From Spirochaetota bacterium (GTDB taxonomy: Bacteria > Spirochaetota > UBA4802 > UBA5550): a DNA stretch of 48,718 nucleotides. Below, one piece after another: positions 7,803 through 16,545 of the stretch. The stretch is taken from NCBI GenBank assembly GCA_016929135.1, contig JAFGJK010000063.1, positions 1 through 48,718 of the forward strand. The letters run 5' to 3'. Below the pieces are notes generated by a model. The model was given only the letters and a program-made list of their open reading frames with translations, searched no databases and was not told the origin of the DNA. Made by a program: the position numbers and the translations under genes. How positions within the stretch are numbered: the stretch's first letter is position 1; every line of letters starts with the position of its first letter.

Positions 7803-10268
7803 ATGGACGAACCGCTGGTACATGTTCTAAAGACAGATCACTCCCTTTCAGGACTCTCCAGCGATATATTTCAGTTCCCGGCAGGAAAATCCCCGCTGGC
7901 CATCGTATTTGTATCCCCCCATGTGGACTTCTCGGCCGTCACTACCCGATTACAGCAACTGGCCGGCGGTACTCCTCTGGTGGCATTATCCACCGCGGGC
8001 GAGCTGTGTTCCATCAATCAGGGCGAGCAGCTCTACTGCCCCACGGGACAGTCGTGGTCCACAGTGGTCGTAGAGGTATTCTCGCCTTCACTGATCAACA
8101 CGGTCAGTATCCATGCCATCCCCCTGCCCAACGAGGACATTCGGCTCGGGATGCCGTCCGTTCCGTGGGAGGAGAGGGTAAAACGAATCACTCAGTCGCT
8201 GGCATCGGTCCAACCGTCCTTTCCGCTCAGCGTCCGTGACAGCTTCGCCTTGACCTTCATTGATGGAGTATCGGCCTGTGAGGGGCAATTCATGGAGGCG
8301 GTTTATGCCAGCGGCCGCTTCCCGGTGCTCTTTGTGGGGGGGTCTGCCGGCGGCAAGTTCGATTTCCAGCATACATACCTCTTTGAGGGATCCCGTGTGG
8401 TTGAGAACCATGCGGTGGTGATTTTTGTGAAGGTCGCCCCCGGCATGGCGTACAGTGTTCTCAAGTCTCACAATTTCCGTAAGACCGGTGTTTCCTTTGT
8501 CGTTGTCGACGCCGACCCTGACCGGCGTACCGTATCTCAAGTCCAGGATTCACAATCGGGTCAGATCCTTCCCCTGGTCGACTATCTGACCGGACTGCTG
8601 GATGTACAGCCGGGTGAACTTGAAAATAGACTGACCGGCTACACCTTCGGCATAGAGCTGGAGGGGGAACTGTATATACGCACCGCAAGAGTCATCGATC
8701 GGGAAGAAAGGGTGATAACATTCTACTGCGACATCAGTCCCGGTGATGAGCTCTTTCTGCTTGAGGCCACCGATTTCATTGAAACGACGCAACGCGACTT
8801 CGACGATTTTCTGCGGGGCAAACCCAGGCCAGTTGCCGCAATCCTGAACGACTGTATCCAGCGCCGCATCAATAATTCAAGCGAGCTCAGCGATCTTCAT
8901 TCCCACTGGCCGTTCCCCATGGCCGGTTTTTCCACTTTCGGCGAGATATTCGGCATCAACATCAATCAGACATTGACCGCCATAGTGTTCTTCGAGGACA
9001 AGGACGGGCGCTTCCGTGATGCCTTCATCGACAATTTCCCCGCCATCTATGCGGGCTTCGCCCAGACCAGGCTGCATAGACTGATGATACTGAACCGGCT
9101 GCTGATCCGCGCTGCCGACCAGATGAACAAGATGACCGTGGGGGAGCTGCCTCTGAAGCCGCTTCTGGGGAAATATCCCGACGAGATCGGTTACCTCGCC
9201 AATGCCTTTCATCGATTGATGGAGAAGCTGCTGAATAATCAGAAAGAGATGGCCCAGATTATCGAGTTTCTCCCTGATCCGTCATTTGTCATCGATCAGG
9301 ACCAGAAGGTGGTATTCTGGAATAAGGCGATGGAGCAGTTGACCGGAATGAAGAAGGGGGATATAATCGGGAAGGGCGATTACGCGTATGCCATTCCCCT
9401 GTACCGGGAGCGGAAACCGATTCTGATCGATTCAATATTTAATTCCGGTACCGAATTGGATGAAAGGTATCAATCTGTGCATCATGTGGACAACGCTGTG
9501 TATATGGAGACATACATCCCTCATATGAAACAGAATACCGGTGCATATCTCTGGGCGGCGGCGGCCCCGTTGTTCAATTCAACTGGCCAGCGCATCGGAG
9601 CCATCGAGGTTATTCGAGACATCACCGCGCACAAGCATGCCGAAAGGGCTCTGGAGAAATCGCTGGAGGAAAAGAACATTCTATTAAAGGAACTCCAGCA
9701 TCGTATCAAGAATAATCTCAATATCATTGCGAGCCTCCTGTCCCTGGCGACGAGGGATCTGAACGACGATCATTCGATAAAGGTTTTCAATGACGCCGTT
9801 TCCAGAATTCTTGCCATATCGCGATTATACGAGCAGCTGAATACTGCCGATAACCCGCAGAAGGTAGATTTGGATGAGTACATCAGAAGAATGACGGTCT
9901 CGCTCATCGATACCTACACCTCGGTCAACAATCGCATCAATCCTGTAATGAAGCTCGAAGAGATAGAGCTGGATGTCAAGCGCGCGGTATCCCTCGGGCT
10001 GATACTGAATGAGTCGATAACCAATACAATAAAGTACGCCTATCCTGAAGCCTCGAACGGAAATCTGAACGTCAGTCTCGGCAAAAGCGGCGAATTCATC
10101 AGCCTCACTGTTTCCGATAACGGCATCGGCCTCCCCGAGGCAGTCAGGAGCGGCAGTTCGCGGGGGATGGGATTGCAGCTCATTGAGATGCTGACGAAGC
10201 AGATTGATGGGGAGCTGGTAATTGATTCCGGGAATGGTACGTCCGTACGGGTGATATTCAGGGAGTGA
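7803..10268 (+). CDS. FIST-PAS-HisKA_2 sensor histidine kinase
   Basis: An 821-residue cytoplasmic kinase with no membrane helix. FIST N and C sensory domains fill residues about 25-390 (VFVSPHVDF, TAGELC, VGGSAGGKF, MAGFSTFGEI). A PAS domain follows (about 480-615, PDPSFVIDQDQKVVFWNKAMEQLTG). A HisKA_2 dimerisation domain has His633 in KELQHRIKNNLN as phosphoacceptor. The C-terminal ATPase domain shows NESITNTIKYAYPE and DNGIGLPE. FIST domains are thought to sense small ligands such as amino acids. No response regulator is adjacent and no receiver is fused, so its partner is elsewhere. The ATG at 7803 has only a weak ribosome binding site (GAGTGAT). Confidence 0.92.
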   Translation: MDEPLVHVLKTDHSLSGLSSDIFQFPAGKSPLAIVFVSPHVDFSAVTTRLQQLAGGTPLVALSTAGELCSINQGEQLYCPTGQSWSTVVVEVFSPSLINTVSIHAIPLPNEDIRLGMPSVPWEERVKRITQSLASVQPSFPLSVRDSFALTFIDGVSACEGQFMEAVYASGRFPVLFVGGSAGGKFDFQHTYLFEGSRVVENHAVVIFVKVAPGMAYSVLKSHNFRKTGVSFVVVDADPDRRTVSQVQDSQSGQILPLVDYLTGLLDVQPGELENRLTGYTFGIELEGELYIRTARVIDREERVITFYCDISPGDELFLLEATDFIETTQRDFDDFLRGKPRPVAAILNDCIQRRINNSSELSDLHSHWPFPMAGFSTFGEIFGININQTLTAIVFFEDKDGRFRDAFIDNFPAIYAGFAQTRLHRLMILNRLLIRAADQMNKMTVGELPLKPLLGKYPDEIGYLANAFHRLMEKLLNNQKEMAQIIEFLPDPSFVIDQDQKVVFWNKAMEQLTGMKKGDIIGKGDYAYAIPLYRERKPILIDSIFNSGTELDERYQSVHHVDNAVYMETYIPHMKQNTGAYLWAAAAPLFNSTGQRIGAIEVIRDITAHKHAERALEKSLEEKNILLKELQHRIKNNLNIIASLLSLATRDLNDDHSIKVFNDAVSRILAISRLYEQLNTADNPQKVDLDEYIRRMTVSLIDTYTSVNNRINPVMKLEEIELDVKRAVSLGLILNESITNTIKYAYPEASNGNLNVSLGKSGEFISLTVSDNGIGLPEAVRSGSSRGMGLQLIEMLTKQIDGELVIDSGNGTSVRVIFRE

Positions 10269-10618
10269 TTTCTCCTGCCTTCATTACATAAAAAGATTGA
10301 TCCGTCAATAACCGGCGCTGTTCGCCATCGACTTTCAAGGATTGCGTTGCGCCGGGACCGGCAGATGGAGAATCGCCGCTATCCCTACAGTATCTTTCGT
10401 TCTGGGGGTCATCACGCCTGGCGACGTGCGGGGAGTGGGGGATACAAGGTTTTTTTTGAAATTGGTGATAGAATCTGACAGAGGTATTCTCAGTCGAAGC
10501 GCAAGGATTCGACGGTTATCACCGTTGAGTTGCCGCGCATTGGACCTGATGTCAACGGTCCTGCGGTCACGATGGATCCGCCGGAAAGAGCCGGCTGCAT
10601 CTTTTCGGCCGATGATCT
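10269..10618. other. Convergent gap, nothing recognised
   Basis: 350 bases between the 3' ends of the FIST kinase and the minus-strand lipoprotein gene. Open frames of about 105 codons exist on both strands but lack ribosome binding sites and domain-like sequence. I see no clear terminator hairpin. Confidence 0.4.
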
Positions 10619-11605
10619 CTAGTCGATATTCGGCACGAAGATCACATCGTTGAACTTTCCCCATGATGCGGAGCTGGGCACAACCGCCCAGATCAGACCG
10701 TCTTCGCTGTAGAGGATGCGCCCGCTGGGACCCACCGCGATGAATCTCCCGTTTCCGTAGGTCACCGCGGTGAGCCAGATGCCGGTGCTGTCGATCTGTT
10801 CGTTGATCCAGGCAGTGCCGTTTTCCGAGTAGCAGACAAAGCTGTTGGTGCCGCCGGCCCCCACGGCCACGTACCTGCCCCTGCCGTAGGCGATGCCGTA
10901 GAGGTTGACGGGGGTGGCCATGGGATTGAGGTTCTGGGTCCAGTTGATGCCGTCGAAGGACATTATGATGACAGGATAATTGCTGCCATTGTATCCCGCG
11001 GCAATGAAATGGTCATTCGCGAAAATTACTTTCTGGAAAAAACAGCCGCTGATTGGCGTCGCGGCGTACCAGGTCGCTCCATCGAAGGAATACGAGGGGC
11101 TGTTCGCCGGATCGTTGCCGATGGCGACGAAGACATGATTCCCGTAGGCAATTGAGTTGAACTGCCCCGTAGCCGGATTATACATCACCGTGTAGCCCCC
11201 GGAGCCGTCCGTTTTATAGACAAAGGGGTTTCCCCCGCTGATGCCGACGACATAGAAGCTGAAGGCATCGATGCCGATGGTATCGCGGGGTATGTATCCT
11301 ACAGTAGAGGAAAAGGTCCCCCAGTTGACCAGGTCCAGTGACGTCTGGTAACCGACGGGATTGTCCGATACATAGAAAAACCTGCCGTTCACGTAGGTTA
11401 TGGATACTATGTCACGTCCGGTCGTTGAAAGCAGTATCCATGCCTTTCCGTCCCGGGATACCACGACATTGCCTCCATCCGAGCCCGCCACGAAGAGACC
11501 GCTGTCTGACGTGAAGAGGTTGTCCAGCGCCTCATCGGTGCCGATGGCGCAGGAGGTGAAGCCGATGGCGAGAAGAAACAGCAATGAATAAATGCTAAAC
11601 CGCAT
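10619..11605 (-). CDS. Lipoprotein with repeated beta-propeller-like blades
   Basis: A 328-residue exported protein. The signal peptide ends at a lipobox (AIGFTSC, Cys19). The mature part is a series of about seven units of roughly 40 residues carrying versions of VxYGNGRFIAVGxxGxxxYSxDGxxW, e.g. VAVGAGGTNSFVCYSENGTAW and FIAVGPSGRILYSEDGLIW. The pattern resembles sialidase/BNR-type propeller blades and is common in uncharacterised outer-surface lipoproteins. No catalytic residues can be assigned. The ATG at 11605 has AAGG eight bases upstream. The gene stands between a convergent kinase gene and a small-protein cluster, separated from the latter by about 200 bases. Confidence 0.82.
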   Translation of the reverse strand: MRFSIYSLLFLLAIGFTSCAIGTDEALDNLFTSDSGLFVAGSDGGNVVVSRDGKAWILLSTTGRDIVSITYVNGRFFYVSDNPVGYQTSLDLVNWGTFSSTVGYIPRDTIGIDAFSFYVVGISGGNPFVYKTDGSGGYTVMYNPATGQFNSIAYGNHVFVAIGNDPANSPSYSFDGATWYAATPISGCFFQKVIFANDHFIAAGYNGSNYPVIIMSFDGINWTQNLNPMATPVNLYGIAYGRGRYVAVGAGGTNSFVCYSENGTAWINEQIDSTGIWLTAVTYGNGRFIAVGPSGRILYSEDGLIWAVVPSSASWGKFNDVIFVPNID

Positions 11606-11803
11606 CGGACCTTGTAATCGGTGAAAGTAGATATCGTATCGGGTTTTGCATGGCAGCCATGATTAATCAGTAACCCAGAATGGCACGTCGATGCTGAGTT
11701 ACGGTTATATAATGAGCGATACAATTCATTCCGTCAAAGGAAATTTTCTGTATTTTAGATAAATATTATGAGAAGAGATACGGAGCGCCACCCGGCAATC
11801 CCC

Positions 11804-12214
11804 TCAGCGGGCGAGCGCCACTTCGCCGGTATCGAGCGGATTGTATTTCACGGCGATGATGTCCCCCTCACGGGGAAGGTGTACCCTGGGAAGGACGAGC
11901 CGGACCGTTGTTTCAAACTCTCCGCCCTCTTCCGGCATTATCTTCAATGTGAGTTGTGCCACAGGGCTATGATTGACAAGAATCCCCGTATCCACGATTT
12001 TCAGGACCTCCGCCCTGGCGGGAATGCCGGATTCTCTCGCCCGCTGCTCTCTTTGGGAGCATTCGAGCTGGTTCTCGGCCAGTGAAAAGGCCCCGGCATA
12101 GGTTGCCAGCTTCCTTTTCCCGAATAGGAGCTTTGCGATCCGGCCGAGGATTCCCTTCCCCTGTACGATGCTCCTCGCAGTATTCAGCTCATTCTCATAG
12201 TCGGACATCTTCAT
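11804..12214 (-). CDS. Hypothetical soluble protein, DUF3592-like C-terminus
   Basis: A 136-residue protein. The N-terminal 60 residues are helical and charged (MKMSDYENELNTARSIVQGKG). The C-terminal half reads GIPARAEVLKIVDTGILVNHSPVAQLTLKI, then VRLVLPRVHLPREGDIIAVKYNPLD. This is the small beta-barrel pattern often found in SHOCT/DUF3592-like proteins of unknown role. The ATG at 12214 is preferred because GGAG lies six bases upstream; a start 12 bases earlier is possible. It is the last gene of a four-gene minus-strand cluster with zinc-finger membrane proteins, 21 bases after the previous stop, so it is likely co-transcribed with them. Confidence 0.72.
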   Translation of the reverse strand: MKMSDYENELNTARSIVQGKGILGRIAKLLFGKRKLATYAGAFSLAENQLECSQREQRARESGIPARAEVLKIVDTGILVNHSPVAQLTLKIMPEEGGEFETTVRLVLPRVHLPREGDIIAVKYNPLDTGEVALAR

Positions 12215-12235
12215 GGCGTTCTCCATTCTACGGGA

Positions 12236-13003
12236 TCACTGCTGTAAAAGTTGTTGCATCAGACCAGGGGCGATCATCTGCGGGGGGGCGCTCCCTATGA
12301 TCTCCTCGGCCCTTGCCTCACCGAGATGTTCAACCGCCGTACAATAGGCGAAGACCAGGGACACCCGGTTTTTATTTTTCTCGGATAGATCGCCGCGCCA
12401 TGACCAGTAGGCAATGTCTCTTTTGAAATTCAACAGTACCTTCCCCAGGTCGTGAAAGGTCCAGTCGCTCTTTTTTAAATAGTAGTGGAGCCGGGGTTCA
12501 TCGTCGCTTCTGCCAATAATCTCGTCATGGATGGCCTTGCCACGCCTACTCATCTCTTCCAGTGTCAAACCGAGCAGTCTGTTGACGGGGGCATCGGCAT
12601 CCCCCGGTTCCTCCCATGAAAGTCCCCGCAGGAATTTCCTGAGATCCTCTTCCGTCCTGGTTTTTTCGGAATGAGATCGATATATCAGAAATAGAATGAA
12701 AACGAGACAGAAGACGCCCCATAGAACGACCGGCACCGTCCCCACCTTGAGGAGTGCGAGCACAACAACGCTTATTGCCAGTAGGACGCAGACAGTGATA
12801 TAGATCGTTCCTCTTGATTTCGTCCCCTTGCACAGACACAGAGGGCAGTAGGTGAACACCCTGCCGATACCATCGGTTTCAATTTTTGACCCTCTGGAGG
12901 CCTGCATCAAAAAAGTTCTTTTATCCTCTTCGCAAATCGGTCTGCCGCAGCGGTCGCACAGGGTGCGTGCTGTAACACCGGGATGATATGCGCAGTCTGT
13001 CAT
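12236..13003 (-). CDS. B-box-type zinc-finger membrane protein
   Basis: A 255-residue protein. Residues 4-25 form a B-box-like zinc site (CAYHPGVTARTLCDRCGRPI, then CEED), followed by a further CPLCLC pair near residue 53. Two adjacent membrane helices cover about 66-108. The C-terminal 145 residues are soluble, helical and unknown (LLGLTLEEMSRRGKAIHDEI). The N-terminal B-box plus two helices is a common bacterial arrangement of unknown function. The ATG at 13003 has GGAGGG a few bases upstream. It lies 41 bases after the zinc-ribbon protein upstream in the same cluster. The shared theme of cysteine sites beside membrane helices suggests one membrane assembly, by inference. Confidence 0.75.
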   Translation of the reverse strand: MTDCAYHPGVTARTLCDRCGRPICEEDKRTFLMQASRGSKIETDGIGRVFTYCPLCLCKGTKSRGTIYITVCVLLAISVVVLALLKVGTVPVVLWGVFCLVFILFLIYRSHSEKTRTEEDLRKFLRGLSWEEPGDADAPVNRLLGLTLEEMSRRGKAIHDEIIGRSDDEPRLHYYLKKSDWTFHDLGKVLLNFKRDIAYWSWRGDLSEKNKNRVSLVFAYCTAVEHLGEARAEEIIGSAPPQMIAPGLMQQLLQQ

Positions 13004-13044
13004 GGTCCCTCCGTATACTCCGCACGGTATGTATCATGGGCGCT

Positions 13045-13464
13045 TCATCCGCCCTTCACGATCCACAGGAGATGTCCGCAGTGCCTGCACTCTGTCCAGT
13101 AGATGCGTTTGTTGCCATCATGGTACTGCCACTCTCCGCCGTAGAAAATATCCCCTTTCCCCCCGATGGTGTCAAATTCCACCAGCTCGCCCTTGGGGAA
13201 GAACCTGCCGCAATTGGGACAGCGGAGCGAACGCAGTAAAAGTATAACAACCACTATGAGCCAGGAGGTTACGGTGATTCCCAAAAACGGATACGTATAA
13301 GGGGAACGAGTTCTGTACAGTACCGCCAGCGTAATTAATTGTGCGAATAGAAGCACGATATGGATCGCAATGTATTTGAGCTGTCCCTGGTCTCTTGCCT
13401 CTCTTTCACTGAACTCCCTCTCGTAATCCTCAAGGGTCACCCTGCGTCTCCTTTTATCCGGCAT
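13045..13464 (-). CDS. Membrane-anchored zinc-ribbon protein (copy 2)
   Basis: A 139-residue protein with a charged N-terminus, two membrane helices (about 28-47 and 55-77) and a C-terminal zinc ribbon: LRCPNCGRFFPKG, then TECRHCGHLLWI. The two CxxC pairs are about 45 residues apart. It is a paralogue of the next gene upstream: same length, same helix-helix-ribbon order and a shared RCPxCxRFFxxG motif. The ATG at 13464 follows GGGGGAGCGGCA. The function is unknown; zinc ribbons at membranes may bind metal, RNA or partner proteins. It is the second gene of the four-gene cluster. Confidence 0.75.
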   Translation of the reverse strand: MPDKRRRRVTLEDYEREFSEREARDQGQLKYIAIHIVLLFAQLITLAVLYRTRSPYTYPFLGITVTSWLIVVVILLLRSLRCPNCGRFFPKGELVEFDTIGGKGDIFYGGEWQYHDGNKRIYWTECRHCGHLLWIVKGG

Positions 13465-13485
13465 TGCCGCTCCCCCATATTTATT

Positions 13486-13908
13486 TCAACCCTGTCTTCT
13501 GACGAGAATCGTATAGCCGCAGTATCTGCAGTGTGTCTTGAATTCCCGGACTGTCGTCTGTCGGTAGTAGGTGCCGCCGTTGCTGGTGAAAGAAGGCCCC
13601 TGGTTCTGGTACGTCCGGTTCAGTTCAAGTTTGCCGCGGGAGAAGAAGCGCTCGCAATCGGGGCAGCGCAAGAATTCCAGGACCGGGATCGCTATGAGCA
13701 CCGCAACAATTATCCCGGCGCCGATGGAAAAGGGGACCAGTGCCTGTGAGGCAACGGCATGGAATGCGCTGTCACTGGCCGCATCTTCAGCCGCCATATA
13801 CAGTATGACACCCGTCGTCGTGAGAAGCATAAAAAGGAGCAGCGAGGAAACCGCATAGAGTATCTGCTTGTTTTCTTCGTTCTTTCTATCCTTTTTTTTT
13901 CTCGCCAT
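13486..13908 (-). CDS. Membrane-anchored zinc-ribbon protein (copy 1)
   Basis: A 140-residue protein with a lysine-rich N-terminus (MARKKKDRKNEENK), two membrane helices (about 16-38 and 55-77) and a C-terminal zinc ribbon: LRCPDCERFFSRG, then THCRYCGYTILV. It is the paralogue of the gene 21 bases downstream, probably from an old tandem duplication since the linkers between the CxxC pairs have diverged. It is the first gene of the cluster, so its promoter should lie in 13909-14215. The ribosome binding site (GGGAT) is weak. No family name is recognised. Confidence 0.75.
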   Translation of the reverse strand: MARKKKDRKNEENKQILYAVSSLLLFMLLTTTGVILYMAAEDAASDSAFHAVASQALVPFSIGAGIIVAVLIAIPVLEFLRCPDCERFFSRGKLELNRTYQNQGPSFTSNGGTYYRQTTVREFKTHCRYCGYTILVRRQG

Positions 13909-14215
13909 CCGTTTTATCCCGTTATCAGAAGCCCGCAGCGATGAAATACCGGCTCCATTCCTGCATCGCCATGACGGATATCATTTCTCTGTTCGTTTCA
14001 GAAAATTACCATTGTCACTCCCACAGGGTGTAAAGCGCGGTTAAGGTTGTCGTTGTCGCGAATGATAAGCTCCTGTGCCGAACCAGGCTGTTATGCCACC
14101 CCCATGCGGGTGGAGAGCATGCTCCCGCCGCACGGTGAAGCATTATACAGATGGTGTGGCATTCACGCTAACGGTTGCGGCATTTATCCTGACGGTTGCG
14201 GCATTTTCGCGGGAT
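13909..14215. other. Upstream region of the zinc-ribbon cluster
   Basis: 307 bases between the 3' end of the AraC gene and the first zinc-ribbon gene, both on the minus strand. It holds a short 21-bp-period repeat at its far end (separate entry). No gene or clear promoter motif is seen. Confidence 0.4.
14150..14212. repeat. Three degenerate 21-bp direct repeats
   Basis: ACGGTTGCGGCATTT occurs at 14171-14185 and again at 14192-14206, 21 bases apart. A weaker first copy (GATGGTGTGGCATT) precedes them at the same spacing. Two helical turns between copies would place them on one face of the DNA, as in regulator binding sites. The repeats lie just past the stop of the AraC gene. Confidence 0.5.
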
Positions 14216-15208
14216 TCATCTTCTTTTGAGGAGTGATCCAGGATTGATTCCAAAACGTTTTTTAAATGCATAGGCAAAGTGGCTTAAATTGCTGTACCCC
14301 ACCAGATTGGCGGTTTCCGTTACCGTGTATGAACCCTCCTCGAGGAGGATCTTCGCCCTGTTGAGCCGCTCTTCACGGAGGTAGGCGAAGACCGAATAGC
14401 CGAAGAGCTCCTTGAATCCGTATTTCAATTTGTTGGTATTTACATTGACCTGTTTCGCGAGGCAGGTCAACGACGGGGGAAAATCCATGTCTCTCAGAAG
14501 GATTTCCCTTGCCGAGTGTATTCGCTTCTTGTCCTCCGGGGTAATGATGACGGGACTGGGCGAAGATATCCCGGTCTGCATCTGATCCAGACGCAGGGCG
14601 ATCAGTTCCAGTACCTTTGATTCCAGAAATATGTGTTTTAAAGAATGCTCATAGGGGCAGTTGAGGATTTGATGAATGACCAGCTTCATGGCCGGCGTAA
14701 TTTTCCTTTTATCGTAAAAGACTACACTGCCCGGCTTCTTTATGAATTGCATCAATTCGGGGGATAGCGGCGCCGCATCTTTATCTATAAATTGGGCCAG
14801 AAAGGCGGGTGTGACATGTATGCTGAAACCATGGACCTGCTGATTTGCCGGAAATTCCATCTCGAACCGAGTGCCCGGAGCCCCCAACATGGTGTCCCCC
14901 TTGTTGCCCACGAGAGGTTCATGCAATCCCGGTATCGTAACCCTGATATCATGGCCGGAGAGATAAAAGGCGATCTGCAGGACGTCTTCCGGGATATTGG
15001 GCCTGGCGATTGCCTTTGTGTTTTCCGTCCGCTGGTATATAACGACGATATTCAAGTCCTCATGGAATTGGATGACTCTCATCGTCCCCTTGACTATCTC
15101 TCCGGGAATTTCATAGAGGGCTTCGGAGTATTTCGGATGCCCCGTGGTGAAGAGATTGGTTGTCTTTTTCTCTGGATCGAAGGGCGGTTTGTCGGGTGTT
15201 GTCATCAT
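14216..15208 (-). CDS. AraC-family transcriptional regulator
   Basis: A 330-residue regulator. The C-terminal double helix-turn-helix covers residues about 228-328 (AREILLRDMDFPPSLTCLAKQ, FGYSVFAYLREERLNRAKILLE, ETANLVGYSNLSHFAYAFKKRFG, then NPGSLLKR). The N-terminal ~200 residues form a sensing domain with weak beta-rich features like those of siderophore- or fatty-acid-responsive AraC proteins (PchR-like). The inducer is not known. Two consecutive ATG codons (15208, 15205) could start it. It is divergent from the LEA14-like lipoprotein gene 571 bases away, with an exact inverted repeat in its upstream region that may be its own operator. Its target is not evident. Confidence 0.92.
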   Translation of the reverse strand: MMTTPDKPPFDPEKKTTNLFTTGHPKYSEALYEIPGEIVKGTMRVIQFHEDLNIVVIYQRTENTKAIARPNIPEDVLQIAFYLSGHDIRVTIPGLHEPLVGNKGDTMLGAPGTRFEMEFPANQQVHGFSIHVTPAFLAQFIDKDAAPLSPELMQFIKKPGSVVFYDKRKITPAMKLVIHQILNCPYEHSLKHIFLESKVLELIALRLDQMQTGISSPSPVIITPEDKKRIHSAREILLRDMDFPPSLTCLAKQVNVNTNKLKYGFKELFGYSVFAYLREERLNRAKILLEEGSYTVTETANLVGYSNLSHFAYAFKKRFGINPGSLLKRR

Positions 15209-15779
15209 TTCAGTACAGGTCTTTTATAGTGTCTTTCATCGGTTCGCATCAATAACAGGCGGAAAAGGCATCTGTCTCCATATAATTCCATGAACTCACT
15301 ATCATAGAGTTCATTTTTTTGGGGAATAGACCCTGGGGTATCCATCACATCTGCTCTATGGACCACACGGAACCCCTCATGAGATTTCCGGTATCAGTTA
15401 TGCTCCCTATTGTCATTCATTTTTTCTTTTCCCGGATAACTTTCCCGGGAATGCAATTGTGTACGGAAACCGCGGTATCGCTTTCTACTCCCGCTGCCGG
15501 CGAGAGGATTCTCCCCCTCCTGGCGGGCACGGTCGAACCCTCCGCATGCTTTCGCGGCGCCGGGGCCGTGAGGGCCCTCGGCGCCCCCCATGGGCTCACC
15601 GTGGGAAGGGTGATCCTGGCATTCTCCGGTGGATAAAAAGGCTTGACGCTGTGGATGAAACGGATAACTCTATCATGGCGGTGAGTGGCCCGCCGGTCCG
15701 TCTGCGTCAAACGATGCGGCTTCGCGGGCCCTGCCGGGGAGTGTCGCGACCGGAGTTATGTTTGCGCCAGGGGGCTGTC
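15209..15779. other. Divergent region, araC to LEA14-like gene
   Basis: 571 bases without a supported gene. Plus-strand codons 15459-15779 are open in frame with the lipoprotein gene, but they are low-complexity and precede a clear signal peptide start, so they are left out. The araC side is AT-rich and contains an inverted repeat at 15290-15314. Confidence 0.4.
15290..15314. promoter_or_regulatory. Inverted repeat upstream of araC
   Basis: ATGAACTC (15290-15297) and GAGTTCAT (15307-15314) are exact reverse complements separated by nine bases, 82-106 bases upstream of the AraC start. A run of T follows on the plus strand, so a weak plus-strand terminator is the alternative, but no plus-strand gene ends nearby. 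An operator for autoregulation is the better guess. Confidence 0.45.
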
Positions 15780-16220
15780 ATGAAAAAATGTTCATTGCTT
15801 TTCTGCCTGTTGTTCACGGGGTGTGCCTCGTTGATGCAATCACAGTCTCTCGTCAGGCCGCCGGAATTGTCATTTGTCGACGCGGCTCCGCACAGCTTCT
15901 CATTGACCGGCTGCAAGGTGGATGTCAGGCTCCGGGCGAAGAATCCCAATCCCTTTTCGATCAACCTCGAGACGATGGACGTGCTCCTCTACATAAACGA
16001 CCAGAAGACCGTGAGCACCGCTTTCAACAACATATCGCTGAGGGCGAATGGCACGAGCCCCCTCAACTCGACCGTAACAATCCCCTACGTCCGCTCGGGC
16101 CTCGCGCTCATGGCGGCCCTGCGAAGCAGGTCCGGGCTCAGATACAAGCTTGTCGGCGTGGCCCATTATAAAACCCCCCTGGGTACCATTCAGTTTCCCC
16201 TGACGCTCTACAAGAACTGA
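15780..16220 (+). CDS. LEA14-like (LEA_2) lipoprotein
   Basis: A 146-residue lipoprotein. The signal MKKCSLLFCLLFTGC ends at Cys15, the probable lipidation site. The mature domain has the LEA_2/WHy pattern: FSLTGCKVDVRLRAKNPNPFSINLETMDVLLYIND, then GTSPLNSTVTIPYV, with the characteristic NPNPF motif. LEA14-like domains are immunoglobulin-like beta sandwiches, linked to desiccation or stress tolerance in plants and found in many bacterial lipoproteins of unknown role. A second, non-lipobox cysteine lies in the LTGC stretch. The ATG at 15780 begins the signal peptide. A possible terminator follows the gene. Confidence 0.85.
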   Translation: MKKCSLLFCLLFTGCASLMQSQSLVRPPELSFVDAAPHSFSLTGCKVDVRLRAKNPNPFSINLETMDVLLYINDQKTVSTAFNNISLRANGTSPLNSTVTIPYVRSGLALMAALRSRSGLRYKLVGVAHYKTPLGTIQFPLTLYKN

Positions 16221-16545
16221 TGGCGGCGGAGACGCCGCGGCCGCAGGGGGGCCCCATCGGCGCTTGCGGCAGCGTTTTTATTGATTCATGAGGAGGGTGT
16301 GGCCGGTACTATTGTGCCGTACCGACTCGGCATCGGGACCGATACCATCCCGCCTCACAGAATTGCCGTTATTGTGTAAACCTATATCATACTGGTTGAC
16401 AAAAAGAGGGGGTGGAGAAATCCTGTCCACAGGGAGATTAATGAAAGATCAGATTTCATGTCTCTCCAATGGGCTCCGCGGACTGTTTGCAGCCGTTATC
16501 GGACCGGATGCCAGGCGCCCATTATCAAAGAACAGGGAGGGTGCC
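16221..16545. other. Intergenic gap with possible terminator
   Basis: 325 bases between the LEA14-like gene and the small Cys-rich gene. It contains a terminator-like structure at 16240-16279 and otherwise only an open frame without domain features. Confidence 0.4.
16240..16279 (+). terminator. Possible rho-independent terminator after LEA14-like gene
   Basis: GCCGCA (16240-16245) pairs with TGCGGC (16265-16270), enclosing a GGGG/CCCC inner stem. AGCG and five T (16275-16279) follow. The position, 20 bases past the stop codon, fits. The loop is large, so this is only moderately convincing. Confidence 0.4.
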
